This document shows, piece after piece, positions 26,705 to 35,576 of a stretch of 64,000 bases of DNA (position 1 is the stretch's first letter; each line of letters opens with the position of its first letter). The DNA lies in contig JBJMTV010000004.1 in assembly GCA_045811525.1 (NCBI GenBank), forward strand, positions 124,001 through 188,000, read 5' to 3'. The position numbers were made by a program, and so were the translations under genes. Below the pieces are notes generated by a model that searched no databases, was not told the DNA's origin, and saw nothing but the letters and a program-made list of their open reading frames with translations. Source of the DNA: VAZQ01 sp045811525 (GTDB lineage Bacteria; Pseudomonadota; Alphaproteobacteria; Rhizobiales; Xanthobacteraceae).

Positions 26705-27076
26705 TCAGCAGATGCGGTAGCGCCAGCCGTCGCGATTTTCCTTCTGGCAGCCATACGCGCCAGGGTACTCATAATAGACCGGCGCCGGGGTATAGGGGCT
26801 GGCATACGGGTAGGGAGGATAATAGAGCTGCTCGGTGTAGTAGTAGGTCGGACCGAACACGCCCGTCGGGATGGCGGCGGTCGCCACGCCGCTGAATGCG
26901 GTTCCTGGCCGCCATCGGCGCGCATCTGAGCCAGACGCAACGACGCCGAGCGTCGTCACCGATCGCAATCTCGGCTGGCGCATGTCCGCCGCAGCCGCCG
27001 CCCCGACCATATTGATGAACAACAGCACGGCGGGCACGATGCTCAGCGTGTCCCTCATCCTCATCGTAAACCTCAT
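26705..27076 (-). CDS. Small exported Tyr/Pro-rich protein
   Basis: 123 aa from the Met at 27076 (MRFTMRMRDTLS; other Mets lie just downstream, and a frame to 27118 is also open). A signal peptide (LSIVPAVLLFINMVGAAAAADM) is followed by a basic stretch and then a Tyr/Pro-rich low-complexity run (YYYTEQLYYPPYPYASPYTPAPVYYEYPG) ending with two cysteines (GCQKENRDGWRYRIC). Small exported Tyr/Pro-rich proteins of this style are familiar in Bradyrhizobium-type genomes; function unknown. It is read divergently from the SGNH hydrolase. Confidence 0.6.
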   Translation of the reverse strand: MRFTMRMRDTLSIVPAVLLFINMVGAAAAADMRQPRLRSVTTLGVVASGSDARRWRPGTAFSGVATAAIPTGVFGPTYYYTEQLYYPPYPYASPYTPAPVYYEYPGAYGCQKENRDGWRYRIC

Positions 27077-27446
27077 TTCCGACTCGCAACTGCGCCCCTG
27101 GCGCCCCGCAACATACACCCGCCGGCGGCCAATGTTCTACCCCGAACGGGCGGCGAGTTCGTCATGGCACGATCAGCGATGGTCCCATTATTCTTCCAGA
27201 TTAGATTTTTTTGAAAGATTCAGTCTGACGCGGTCGAGTTCTGAGCTATTGTCACAAAGCGAGCTCCTTCGATCTAAAGCCACTCGAAAGCTCTGCGCAT
27301 GCCACATTTCAGCAGGGGGGTGCGGAACGCCATGATCACGCGGCGCGCCCGTGGTTGTTCGCTCCGCGGGTTAGGTCGCTGGTCTCGCAACTCGTCACTC
27401 CGGAGATGCTACGCCTGACGTGCCGGCAATGGAGGGGAGCCGCGCT
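27077..27446. other. Divergent intergenic region
   Basis: About 370 bases between the small exported protein and the SGNH hydrolase. An A/T-rich patch near 27190-27215 (TTCTTCCAGATTAGATTTTTTTG) is the most promoter-like part, but I cannot assign hexamers. No gene seen. Confidence 0.4.
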
Positions 27447-29324
27447 ATGAAGCGATCAGTGATCTCGCTCTCAATTGTCGCGGCCCTCCTCTTCTTGATG
27501 CAGCCCTGCGCGGGTCAGCCGTTCACCCAGGTCATTGTATTCGGCGACAGCAATGTTGATTCCGGCTACTACAAGCAGCTGAGCAGCCCGGGAGGAGGAG
27601 CGACCTACAACGCGGATTGGCCGACTGGCGTCGCGCATGGCGCAGGTGCCCCCACCTCCAGTCCGGGCCTGATGAGCTCGCAGGTTCTCGCTGCCTTCTT
27701 CGGTCTCACCGCCAATCCAGCCAACACGGCCGGCGGCACCAATTATGCTACCAGCGGCGCCAAGAATGTGACGGTGAACTCCGCGGCCACCGGCGGCTTC
27801 ACCGCCGCCGTGCCGACCGTCACCCAGATCAACAATTACCTCACCGGTAGCGGCGGCGTGGCGAACAGCCAGGCTCTCTTCCTGATCTATTCCGGCGACA
27901 ACGACGTCAGCTACGCGAACCAGGATACCGGGCAGGGTCCCTGGCCGGCAGACCCGAACGCCTATCTGACCCAAGCTGCCAACGATCTCGCCAATGCAGT
28001 TGTGAGCTTGAGGAACGCAGGCGCACAGACCATCATTGTCAGCGGCTTGGCGTACAGCTTTCCGACCAACGACGCCAACAAACGCGCGCTCAAAGCGCTC
28101 TATACCAACGCCCTCTGGAACAGTTTGACGACAGCCGGGGTTTCGTTCTTTCGCGGCGATGTCGACACGGTCAGAGTTGCGATCGCGGCGAATCCGGCAA
28201 AGTACGGCTTCACGACGGTGAGCAATTCTGCTGCGAACGCCGCCTGCACGGCGCCCAGCGGGGTGACCTCCGCCTGGGCGCTGCTCTGCTCGTCCAACGC
28301 GGCGGCTCCATCGACCTGGGTCTCCGCAACCGCGCCGCAGACGCATTTGTTCGCGGACGATCAGCACCTCGCCACGGCCGGTCAGAAGCTGATCGGCAAC
28401 TACTTCCACGGGCTCGTCGTGCCGCCGAATGCCACGCATGATTTCAACGGCGACCGCAAGAGCGACGTTGCCTGGCGGCAGACTGGCGGCACGGCGGCCC
28501 TCTGGCTGATGAACGGGGCAGCGATCGCTCAGTCCGGCGTTCTCGGGACCATCCCCGCTGCCTGGCAAATCGTCGGTCAGCGTGATTTCAACGGCGATGG
28601 CAAACGCGATCTGCTATGGCGCGATGGCAGCAGCGGCACGGTGGCAATCTGGCTCATGAACGGATTGCAAGTCGCGCAGTCCGGGACTTTAGGCGCGGTA
28701 GGGACCAACTGGGCGATCGCCGGCACTGGTGATTTCAATGGGGACGGCAGAGGCGATATTCTCTGGCGCGATTCCACGACCGGAGCAGTTGCGGTCTGGC
28801 TGTTGAACGGCCTGCAGGTTTTGCAGACTGGAAGCCTCGGTACAGTTGCCAGCAACTGGGTCATTGCCGGGACCGGGGATTTCAACGGCGACGGCAATAC
28901 CGACATACTATGGCGCGACACGACGAGCGGCACGGTAGCGATTTGGCTCATGAACGGCCTGCAGATCGCTCAGATCGGCAACCTCGGTGCGGTTGACAGC
29001 AGCTGGAGTATTGCTGGCACCGGCGATTTCGATGGTGACGGGAACGGCGATCTCTTGTGGCGGAGCTCCACAGGGACGGTGGCCGTTTGGCTGCTGAATG
29101 GATTGCAGGTCGCGCAGAGCGGGACTCTCGGCACTGTAAACAAGACCTGGGTGATCCCCGCGACCGGCGATTTCAACGGCGACGGCAAGACCGATCTGCT
29201 CTGGCGCGAAACCACCAACGGCACCACGGCGATCTGGTTCTTGAACGGGCTGCAGATCGTCTCGAGTGCAAACCTGGGAAGCGTCGGAACCGACTGGACG
29301 GTCCAGGGCGTCAACGCTGAGTGA
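27447..29324 (+). CDS. Secreted SGNH/GDSL esterase with six FG-GAP repeats
   Basis: 625 aa from ATG 27447. Signal peptide KRSVISLSIVAALLFLMQPCAGQ. The GDSL block I is VIVFGDSNVDSG (Ser 35 as nucleophile), an LIYSGDNDV phrase fits block III (the GxND-type), and FADDQHLATAGQKLI carries the catalytic Asp-x-x-His. The esterase domain ends near residue 330. Six repeats of about 48 residues follow, each of the form GDFNGDGKTDLLWR...TVAIWLMNGLQ...LG, i.e. FG-GAP/VCBS blades with a Ca-binding D-x-N-G-D-G loop. Probable role: extracellular ester hydrolysis on a polymer. The same repeat block ends the lipase gene at 29429. A possible cargo of the nearby Gsp system. Confidence 0.88.
   Translation: MKRSVISLSIVAALLFLMQPCAGQPFTQVIVFGDSNVDSGYYKQLSSPGGGATYNADWPTGVAHGAGAPTSSPGLMSSQVLAAFFGLTANPANTAGGTNYATSGAKNVTVNSAATGGFTAAVPTVTQINNYLTGSGGVANSQALFLIYSGDNDVSYANQDTGQGPWPADPNAYLTQAANDLANAVVSLRNAGAQTIIVSGLAYSFPTNDANKRALKALYTNALWNSLTTAGVSFFRGDVDTVRVAIAANPAKYGFTTVSNSAANAACTAPSGVTSAWALLCSSNAAAPSTWVSATAPQTHLFADDQHLATAGQKLIGNYFHGLVVPPNATHDFNGDRKSDVAWRQTGGTAALWLMNGAAIAQSGVLGTIPAAWQIVGQRDFNGDGKRDLLWRDGSSGTVAIWLMNGLQVAQSGTLGAVGTNWAIAGTGDFNGDGRGDILWRDSTTGAVAVWLLNGLQVLQTGSLGTVASNWVIAGTGDFNGDGNTDILWRDTTSGTVAIWLMNGLQIAQIGNLGAVDSSWSIAGTGDFDGDGNGDLLWRSSTGTVAVWLLNGLQVAQSGTLGTVNKTWVIPATGDFNGDGKTDLLWRETTNGTTAIWFLNGLQIVSSANLGSVGTDWTVQGVNAE
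28437..29321 (+). repeat. Six FG-GAP/VCBS repeats (coding)
   Basis: Six units beginning HDFNGDRKSD, RDFNGDGKRD, GDFNGDGRGD, GDFNGDGNTD, GDFDGDGNGD and GDFNGDGKTD, about 145 bp each. They diverge enough in DNA to exclude a CRISPR or recent expansion. Confidence 0.85.
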
Positions 29325-29428
29325 GAGGCGCCTCGCCCCCGAGTAGCTTCACCCGCTGACCTCTCACCCTCCCCGAATCGTCGCGATGCGTGCGGCAAGT
29401 AGAAGCGGGGGCTGAAACTTAGCCGTCC

Positions 29429-31369
29429 TCAATCGGCGTTGAGGATTTGCATCGTCCAGTCGAGACTGACCGTGCCAAGTCCGGCGGAGGAAGACACTTG
29501 CACTCCGTTCACGAACCAGATCGCCGCGGCACCAGAGGTTGTGTCGCGCCACAGGATGTCGGCTTTTCCATCGCCGTCGAAATCCCCGGTCTCGGTGATC
29601 AGCCACGAACCCGCCACTGATCCCAGAGCGCCGGACGAGACAACCTGCAAGCCGTTGACCAGCCAGATCGCGACGGCACCTGTGTTGCTGTCGCGCCAGA
29701 GAATGTCGGCCTTACCATCACCGTCGAAGTCACCCGTGCCGGCGATGCTCCAGTTGGCGGCGACTGAAGCGAGGCTCCCGGCTTGCGTGACTTGCGTGCC
29801 GTTCATGAGCCAGATGGCGACAGCGCCTGTGACGGAGTCGCGCCATAGAATGTCGGCTTTGCCGTCGCCGTCGAAATCGGCCAGGCCGCCGATGCTCCAG
29901 CTGCTCGGGACGGCCCCGAGACTTGCGGTTTGCGCAATCTGCAATCCATTCAGCAACCACACCGCAACCGCACCGGTCGCGGCATCGCGCCAGGCAATAT
30001 CGCCTCTGCCGTCGCCGTCGAAATCGCCGATGCCGGCGACGCTCCAATTCCCTGACACTGCACCGAGGCTGCCGGTCTGCAAAATTTGCAGTCCGTCGAG
30101 CAGCCAGATCGCAACCGTTCCGCTGGTGGCATCGCGCCACAGCCAGTCGGACTTGCCGTCGCCGTCGAAATCGCGCTGGCCCACGAGGCTCCAGGGGTTT
30201 GCCACCACTCCGAGGCTGCCGCCGCTGGTGATCTGTGCCCCGCTCATGAGCCAGATCGCCGCCGTGCCGCCGTTCTGGCGCCAGGCGATATCGCTTTTTC
30301 CGTGCCCGTCGAAATCGTGCGACGCGGTCTGCACGCTCAAGTCGGTGCGAAGAAGATCGAACACGGTTGTATCGGTCGCGCTCTTGCCGGCGGCCAATTG
30401 CGAATGGTTGTAGCCGGAAAAGAGCCGCCGCCGAGCGATGTTGTGTGTTGCAAACTGCGCACTCACAACGGGCACGATGCCGTCATTGGGCAGATTGAAA
30501 GCGCCATTGAGTGCGTAGCTGCTCCAGTAATAGAGACAGTTCATGTCGTTGGTAAAGCAAATCGTTCCGTTGGAGATCGATCCCGCATAGGCGATGATCT
30601 TTTGGTCAAAGCCGCTATCCCCATTCATGGCGATCAACGGCCCATTCTGCTCGGCCGGGTAGGTCTGGTAATCGAGCTGAAATCCTCCGGGATAGTTGAC
30701 CCACCACATGTCCGACCGGTTCACCTGGTTGTAGGCGACGGCCACTCGCGTATCCATTTCGTGCAGCACGGAGGTCCAGTCCGGACCCGCCTTGGCGTCG
30801 CGGGCAGGCCCGTTGGCGGCGGGCGAGCCGTGATGCGGCGTCCCCAAGGTGATCAGCCGGAGCACGCGCTCGCCGGCACGGCGTCCAGCAAACAGACCCT
30901 GTAGCTGCTGGAACCCCATGAAATCCCGGGCTATCAGACCGCCGAGGCTGTGACCCACGATGGCGATGCGCTTGCTGCCAAAGCCCGGCGCATCGGCCGC
31001 GCTCACCGCATCGACAACGTCACGCAAGGCACCGCCGAGAGTCGCCAGGTCAACGGCATTGCTGAGATAGGAAAAGCGGTAAAGCTTGTAGACGCGCTTG
31101 AGGTCGACGCCTGCGGGGCTGTTGTAGTAGGCGACAAAATTGTTCCAGCTCGCCGTGAGCGCAGGACCCGGAATGCTCTCCGGATTCCACCCATGGACAA
31201 GAATCAAAGGCAGCCGGTTGGCAAGTGAAACGGTAGAGTCCACTTCGTCCAGGCAGGCCGATGCAGGCGCGACCGACGCCAGACATGCTCCGCGCGCGTG
31301 TCCTGATATGGCGATCAGCAGCAGCAACGGGAAAACGAGCTGCGGAAGAGCGTTGCCTGCGATCCTCAT
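29429..31369 (-). CDS. Secreted alpha/beta-hydrolase lipase with six FG-GAP repeats
   Basis: 646 aa from the Met at 31369 (MRIAGNALPQ; the frame opens slightly earlier at 31393). Signal peptide LVFPLLLLIAISGHARG. The lipase core has the oxyanion-loop phrase LPLILVHGWNPESIPG and the nucleophile elbow IAIVGHSLGGLIARDF (Ser 141), followed by LRLITLGTPHHGSP. A catalytic Asp probably lies near LPNDGIVPVVSAQF and the His in GYNHSQLA. From about residue 351 it carries six FG-GAP repeats (HDFDGHGKSD to GDFDGDGKAD) nearly the same as those of the convergent SGNH esterase. Probably exported and acting on lipids or polyesters. A decayed copy lies at 33166-34362. Confidence 0.87.
   Translation of the reverse strand: MRIAGNALPQLVFPLLLLIAISGHARGACLASVAPASACLDEVDSTVSLANRLPLILVHGWNPESIPGPALTASWNNFVAYYNSPAGVDLKRVYKLYRFSYLSNAVDLATLGGALRDVVDAVSAADAPGFGSKRIAIVGHSLGGLIARDFMGFQQLQGLFAGRRAGERVLRLITLGTPHHGSPAANGPARDAKAGPDWTSVLHEMDTRVAVAYNQVNRSDMWWVNYPGGFQLDYQTYPAEQNGPLIAMNGDSGFDQKIIAYAGSISNGTICFTNDMNCLYYWSSYALNGAFNLPNDGIVPVVSAQFATHNIARRRLFSGYNHSQLAAGKSATDTTVFDLLRTDLSVQTASHDFDGHGKSDIAWRQNGGTAAIWLMSGAQITSGGSLGVVANPWSLVGQRDFDGDGKSDWLWRDATSGTVAIWLLDGLQILQTGSLGAVSGNWSVAGIGDFDGDGRGDIAWRDAATGAVAVWLLNGLQIAQTASLGAVPSSWSIGGLADFDGDGKADILWRDSVTGAVAIWLMNGTQVTQAGSLASVAANWSIAGTGDFDGDGKADILWRDSNTGAVAIWLVNGLQVVSSGALGSVAGSWLITETGDFDGDGKADILWRDTTSGAAAIWFVNGVQVSSSAGLGTVSLDWTMQILNAD
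29432..30319 (-). repeat. Six FG-GAP/VCBS repeats (coding)
   Basis: C-terminal half of the lipase. The blades begin HDFDGHGKSD, RDFDGDGKSD, GDFDGDGRGD, ADFDGDGKAD, GDFDGDGKAD and GDFDGDGKAD. The two ends of the block (LGTVSLDWTMQILNAD here, LGSVGTDWTVQGVNAE in the SGNH protein) align, showing a shared whole module. Confidence 0.85.
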
Positions 31370-31670
31370 GATAATGGATCCCCCCGCGTTCAAGGTCGCG
31401 CGTCTCGCGCACGGGCTCGTCTACAATGGTTTGGGCCGCTTGGGAATGTCGGTCCGCGAAGTGTTCCAAGGCAATCAACTCTGTCACATAGCGTGCTCTT
31501 GCAGCCGAGGCCCGTCTCTCCCGAAAGCCAGGATTTGTTGCTCGCTGACCAAACTCACCAAGCACTGGCCTAAAGACGACGCCACAGCAACAACCCAAGG
31601 GTGTGCGCGGGGTGCCGCGTTGCCCTCTACCGTCGGGCCGTGTGACAGTTTCGCCCGGAGAGGCGGAGTG
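31370..31670. other. Divergent intergenic region
   Basis: About 300 bases between the lipase and the membrane-protein gene. The rightward frame that opens at 31140 runs through it, but its first part is antisense to the lipase and not protein-like. No RNA gene or strong promoter identified. Confidence 0.4.
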
Positions 31671-33044
31671 ATGCATATGTATGTTTCTGATTACCTTGAC
31701 CGTGCTGCGGTGGCCCGCGCCCTCTCGTGGCGACCGCCCGCTTTCCTGAGCCTTGGAGTTGAGCTGGGATGGAGCGCCATCATGCTAGCGGCCGCGGGCT
31801 ACTGGACCTGGATCGCACTCGCCGAATGGCACGTTTTACCGTTCTGGGACCAGTGGGCCACGGTTATTTGGTTTGACTGGATCGTCAGCGGTCAGCGTTC
31901 GCTGCTCGATGTCCTCATGATGCCGCACAACGAGCACCGCATCATACCAACGAAGCTTGCTTTTCTGGGTGACCTTGCTTTTTTTAAGGGTCGGGCGATT
32001 TTGCCGTACAGCGTTCTGGTGCTTGCCACGGTCGGGCTATGGGGCGCCCTGGCGGCGATGGCATCACGCGGTTGCGCGCGTCACCTGCAGCTTGCAGTTG
32101 TCGCGAGCGCCGGCATGGCCATGGTGTCACCCCTGCAGTTCGACAATCTCGTGATGCCCTTCAATCTCTCGTGGCAGTTCTGCGGCCTCGTATCGTTGAT
32201 CGCGTTCTACTGCACAGCTCGATGCGCGGAGGAGCCGAAGCGCTTGTGGCTTTTTTTACCAGCGGCAGCAGTCAGCACGATGCTCAGCGTCTTTTCTTCC
32301 GCGAACGGCCTGATTTGCGCCGCGATCGTTTTCGTGATGAGCCTGACGCTGCCGATCGGGAAAGTTGCAGGCATTACGCTCGCGACACTTGCTGCAGCAT
32401 CGATAGCATTGTTTTTCGTCGGGTACCCGGTGCCAATGGGACACCAGCCGTTTCATGCCTCATTCGGCGACGTGAAGGGATGGATCAATTATCTTACCTT
32501 TGTAGTGCTCATGATCGGGATGCCCGCGTACGGTGGCGGAACAATCGTCTCTGCTGTATCCGGCCTCGCTGGGGTTGCTGCCTTTTCGGTCGTGCTCGTG
32601 GTTGTGCTGCGTCGCTCGCGAGTTGGGAGGCTGTCGGATCCCGGTGAGCTTGCCCTAATCGCAACTGCGGCGATGGGGCTGATGACCGCCGCCATCACGG
32701 GCGTGGGGCGAGCAGAAATGGGCCCCACGTTTGCTGCGTCGGGCCGTTACGCGACATTCGTTCTACTATTCTGGATGTGCTTAGCGGCGCTCACCATTCG
32801 CCTCGGCCGCACCCTCCTCGGGGCCAGCCTTGTCCTGTTCATCCTTGCTGGGACCTATGTGTCGAGTCACGACATTGTCGCAGCCGTGCGGACCTGGGTC
32901 TATGCGACCCGGATCGCTTCGGCTGATCTGCGCGCGGGACGCCCTATCTCAGGGCAAATCCATCCGGTGCTGCCTGACGCGGCGGAACTCGCGCGTCTCG
33001 TCGAATTTCTGCGACAACACAGGCTCTCCATTTTCGCTGAGTAG
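31671..33044 (+). CDS. Polytopic membrane protein, short paralogue of the 15611-17365 product
   Basis: 457 aa. I chose ATG 31671 because GGAGAGGCGGAG lies directly upstream; the frame is open to 31140 but without support. About ten membrane segments. The first loop LPFWDQWATVIWFDW...MPHNEHRIIPTKLAF matches the paralogue, as does LQFDNLVMPFNLSWQF. It ends HRLSIFAE where the paralogue continues into an extra VNGW domain, so this is the bare membrane core. Function unknown; GT-C-like topology suggests polyprenol-linked sugar handling (weak). It stands outside the glycan locus, between the lipase and its decayed copy. Confidence 0.7.
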   Translation: MHMYVSDYLDRAAVARALSWRPPAFLSLGVELGWSAIMLAAAGYWTWIALAEWHVLPFWDQWATVIWFDWIVSGQRSLLDVLMMPHNEHRIIPTKLAFLGDLAFFKGRAILPYSVLVLATVGLWGALAAMASRGCARHLQLAVVASAGMAMVSPLQFDNLVMPFNLSWQFCGLVSLIAFYCTARCAEEPKRLWLFLPAAAVSTMLSVFSSANGLICAAIVFVMSLTLPIGKVAGITLATLAAASIALFFVGYPVPMGHQPFHASFGDVKGWINYLTFVVLMIGMPAYGGGTIVSAVSGLAGVAAFSVVLVVVLRRSRVGRLSDPGELALIATAAMGLMTAAITGVGRAEMGPTFAASGRYATFVLLFWMCLAALTIRLGRTLLGASLVLFILAGTYVSSHDIVAAVRTWVYATRIASADLRAGRPISGQIHPVLPDAAELARLVEFLRQHRLSIFAE

Positions 33045-33165
33045 ACTGTGGTCATGCGGGCGTGGGCGAGGCGGGCCAGTTCTCTGACCGGGCGGGCTTC
33101 GCGGCATGGAACTTGCCGTCTCGCGTCGTCGCCCGCTCACCTACCTGTGTTGCTGTCACGCCGAG

Positions 33166-34362
33166 AATATCGGCTTGCCGTCGCCGTCCAAATCGGCGAG
33201 GCCGGCGATGCTCCAGCTGCTCGGCACTACCCCGAGACTTGCGGTTTGCGCAATCTGCAATCCACTGAGCAGCCACACTGCAACCGCACCGGTAGCGGCA
33301 TCGCGCCAGGCAATATCGCCTCTGCCGTCGCCGTCGCGCCGAGGCTGCCGGTCTGCAAGATTTGCAGCGCGTCGAGCAGCCAGATCGCAACCGTCCCGCT
33401 GGGGCCATTGCGCCACAGCCAGTCGGACTTGCCGTCGCGGTCGAAATCGCGCTGGCCTACCAAGCTCCAGGTGTTTGCCACCACTCCGAGGCTGCCGCCG
33501 CTGGTGATCTGTGCACCATTCATTAGCCAGATCGACGGCGCGCCGCCGTTCTGTTGCCAGGCGATACCGCTTTTTCCGTGCCCGTCGAAATCGTGCGACG
33601 CGGTCTGCACGCTGAGATCGGTGCGAAGAAGATCAAACACGGTTGTATCGCTCGTGCTCTTGCCGGCCGCCAATTGCGAATGGTTGTAACCGGAAAACTG
33701 CCGCCGCCGAGCGATGTTGTGTGTTGCAAAGTGCGCACTCACGACCGGCACGATGCCGTCATTGGGCAGATTAAAAGCGCCATTGAGTGCGTAGCTGCTC
33801 TAGTAGTAGAGACAGTTCATGTCGTTGGTAAAACAAATCGTTCCGTTGGAGATCGATCCCGCATAGGCGATGATCTTCTGGTCAAAGCCGGTATCCCCAT
33901 TCATGGCGACCAACGGCCCATTCTGCTCGGCCGGATAGGTCTGGTAATCGAGCTGAAATCCTCCGGGATAATTGACCCACCACATGTCCGACCGGTTCAC
34001 CTGGTTGTAGGCGACGGCTACTCGCGTATCCATTTCGTGCAGCACGGAGGTCCAGTTCGGGCCGGCCTTGCCGTCGCGGGCAGGGCCGTTGGCGGCCGGC
34101 GAGCCCTGATGCGGCGTGCCCAAGGTGATCAGCCGGAGCACGCGCTCGCCGGCACGGCGTCCAGCAAACAGACCCTGTAGCTGCTGGAGCCCCATGAAAT
34201 CCCGTCGCGCTTGAGATCGACGCCTGCGGGGCTGTTGTAGTAGGCGACAAAATTGTTCCAGGTCGCCGTGAGCGCAGGTCCCGGAATGCTCTCCGGATTC
34301 CACCCATGGACAAGAATCAAAGGCAGCCGGTTGGCGAGTGAAACGGTAGAGTCCACTTCCTG
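33166..34362 (-). pseudogene. Decayed duplicate of the FG-GAP lipase
   Basis: Read leftward, this stretch matches the lipase at 29429-31369 almost base for base from EVDSTVSLANRLPLI onward but is broken in at least four places. The signal peptide is replaced by an IS3-type transposase (junction near 34362). A deletion after VDLKR removes about 160 bases including the GHSLGG nucleophile. A TGG in NCLYYW has become TAG near 33801. A deletion of about 50 bases near 33338 removes a repeat segment, and the last three or so FG-GAP repeats are missing. It cannot encode an active lipase. Confidence 0.9.
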
Positions 34363-34827
34363 ATCGCGCGCCTCCACCGCTGGAGAGAAGCGCGAGAACA
34401 GATCGACGATTGTCAGCACGCGCAGTTTGCGACCGGTGGCAAGCTGATCGTGCACCAAATCCATGGCCCAGGTCTGGTTTACTTGCGTCGCCGGCTGACG
34501 ATCACTCCGCAGCATTGCCTTCACCCGGCGTTTGGGCGTTTTATTCCGCAATTGCAGGCCCATCTCGCGATACAGGCGATAGGCCCGCTTCGGGTTCACC
34601 CGCCAGCCTTCACGCCGTAGCAGCACATGAATACGGCGGTAGCTGTAGCGCACGGGGGTTGCGCCAATCTCCTTGATCCGTTCACTCAATTGCGCCTGCC
34701 CAGCTCGACGGGAGCGGTAGTGGTAGGTCGATCGCTCGACTAGCAATGCACGGCAAGCACGTCGAATGCTCACCCGGCAGGTCGAAGGTGTATGATCCAC
34801 CATTTGCCGCTGCCGGGCAGGCTTCAA
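34362..34827 (-). pseudogene. Truncated IS3 transposase OrfB, fused in frame to lipase remnant
   Basis: About 155 residues of OrfB: the HTH_21-type region CRALLVERSTYHYRS, then VRYSYRRIHVLLRREGW, YRLYREMGLQLRNK and the start of the rve integrase core (QTWAMDLVHDQLATGRKLRVLTIVDLFSRF) with only the first catalytic Asp. At EARDQ the frame passes straight into the lipase sequence EVDSTVSLANRL and stays open to 34129, making a 232-residue chimera. The transposase is inactive. Confidence 0.85.
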
Positions 34828-35090
34828 AACTTTCGGCGGATAACATCATGCAGCATCGCCTTGTCGAGTGACAGATCGGCGACGATCTTCTTGAGGTTGC
34901 CGTTCTCCTCCTCAAGCTGGCGCAGCCGCTTCATCTCGGATGGCGACAAGCCGGCGTACTTCTTACGCCAATTGTAGTAGGTCGCCTCGCTGATCCCAGC
35001 CTTCCTACAGACCTCACCGACTGCGGTGCCTTCCTCAGCCTGGCGCAGGATGAAGGCAATCTGCGCCTCCGTGAACCTCGATCGCTTCAT
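34824..35090 (-). CDS. IS3-family transposase OrfA
   Basis: 88 aa from MKRSRFTEAQ (the frame opens at 35120). HTH region FTEAQIAFILRQAEEGTAVGEVCRKAGISEATYYNWRKKYAGL, then a leucine-zipper-like helix (MKRLRQLEEENGNLKKIVADLSLDKAML), as in IS407-group OrfA. It overlaps orfB as in active members, where a -1 frameshift joins them. Probably intact but without a partner here; it could still bind IS ends. Confidence 0.85.
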   Translation of the reverse strand: MKRSRFTEAQIAFILRQAEEGTAVGEVCRKAGISEATYYNWRKKYAGLSPSEMKRLRQLEEENGNLKKIVADLSLDKAMLHDVIRRKF

Positions 35091-35229
35091 GGATTCTTCC
35101 TCGTCCAACGGCCGAATCACACAGCCGCTAAACTAAAATTTTCCAGCAATGATCGGTCCAGAAACAGGGAGGCAGGTCAGTTGCCCTAGAATGCCGCGTA
35201 CGCTCCAGGAGAGGTTTTTAAAGCCTTAT

Positions 35230-35502
35230 CTATTTCGATTGCTTCCGCTTCCGTAGCCGTACTCCTGGTCCGCCACCGTTCTCGTCTAGAAACTCGATAC
35301 CAGAAGCTTCCAGCGCGCGTCTAATCGCCATCTCATTCGGAACAGTTATCGACAGAGCCCCGTCCGTGAGTTCGGCACGCCGTATCGTCGCGACCCCGAC
35401 GGCCGACTCGCGGGCCAAATCCTCTGCGCTCCACCTGAGGAAAGCTCGCGCTCCCCTAATCTGGCCGCTCGTCAAACGGCGTGGCTTCACTTGACAATCC
35501 AA
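35230..35502 (-). CDS. XRE-family HTH regulator of phage-like module
   Basis: 90 aa, TTG start (a GTG at 35490 is also possible). It has a Cro/CI-type helix-turn-helix: LTSGQIRGARAFLRWSAEDLARESAVGVATIRRAE, then LEASGIEFLDENGGGPGVRLRK, the pattern of small rhizobial XRE regulators. It is divergent to the yqaJ-like gene, and a perfect 15-bp palindrome lies just upstream. Probable role: repressor of the recombination operon and of itself (inference). Confidence 0.78.
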   Translation of the reverse strand: MDCQVKPRRLTSGQIRGARAFLRWSAEDLARESAVGVATIRRAELTDGALSITVPNEMAIRRALEASGIEFLDENGGGPGVRLRKRKQSK

Positions 35503-35523
35503 TCTCTTGATCTAAATTAGATC
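35491..35523 (+). promoter_or_regulatory. Putative promoter with palindromic XRE operator
   Basis: TTGACA at 35491-35496 and TAAATT at 35513-35518 (16-base spacing) form a sigma-70-like promoter pointing at the yqaJ-like gene. The -10 lies inside the perfect palindrome GATCTAAATTAGATC (35509-35523). The palindrome sits between the divergent XRE regulator and the recombination operon, so binding there would block RNA polymerase. Seen directly; function inferred. Confidence 0.6.
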
Positions 35524-35576
35524 ACGGGATCAAATCCGCATCGCTTTGTAAGTCCAACGAGGAAGAGGGAGAGCAC

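Larger units (their letters stand above)
34362..35179 (-). mobile_element. IS3-family (IS407-group-like) remnant
   Basis: Contains a whole orfA and the 5' part of orfB on the minus strand. The upstream end is probably at 35175-35179, where the sequence reads (minus strand) TGACCTGCCTCCC, an IS3-type terminal start. The other end is lost: orfB breaks off at the lipase junction near 34362, before the second Asp and the Glu of the DDE triad. No matching inverted repeat or target duplication is seen, so it is immobile. Confidence 0.8.

Noticed and set aside
27471..28568. 365-codon frame on the minus strand
   Set aside because: Antisense to the SGNH esterase; no signal, no family motif.
28437..30319. 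Regularly spaced similar DNA units, CRISPR-like at first sight
   Set aside because: Units are about 145 bp, in frame, diverged, and encode FG-GAP blades; no short direct repeat with unique spacers.
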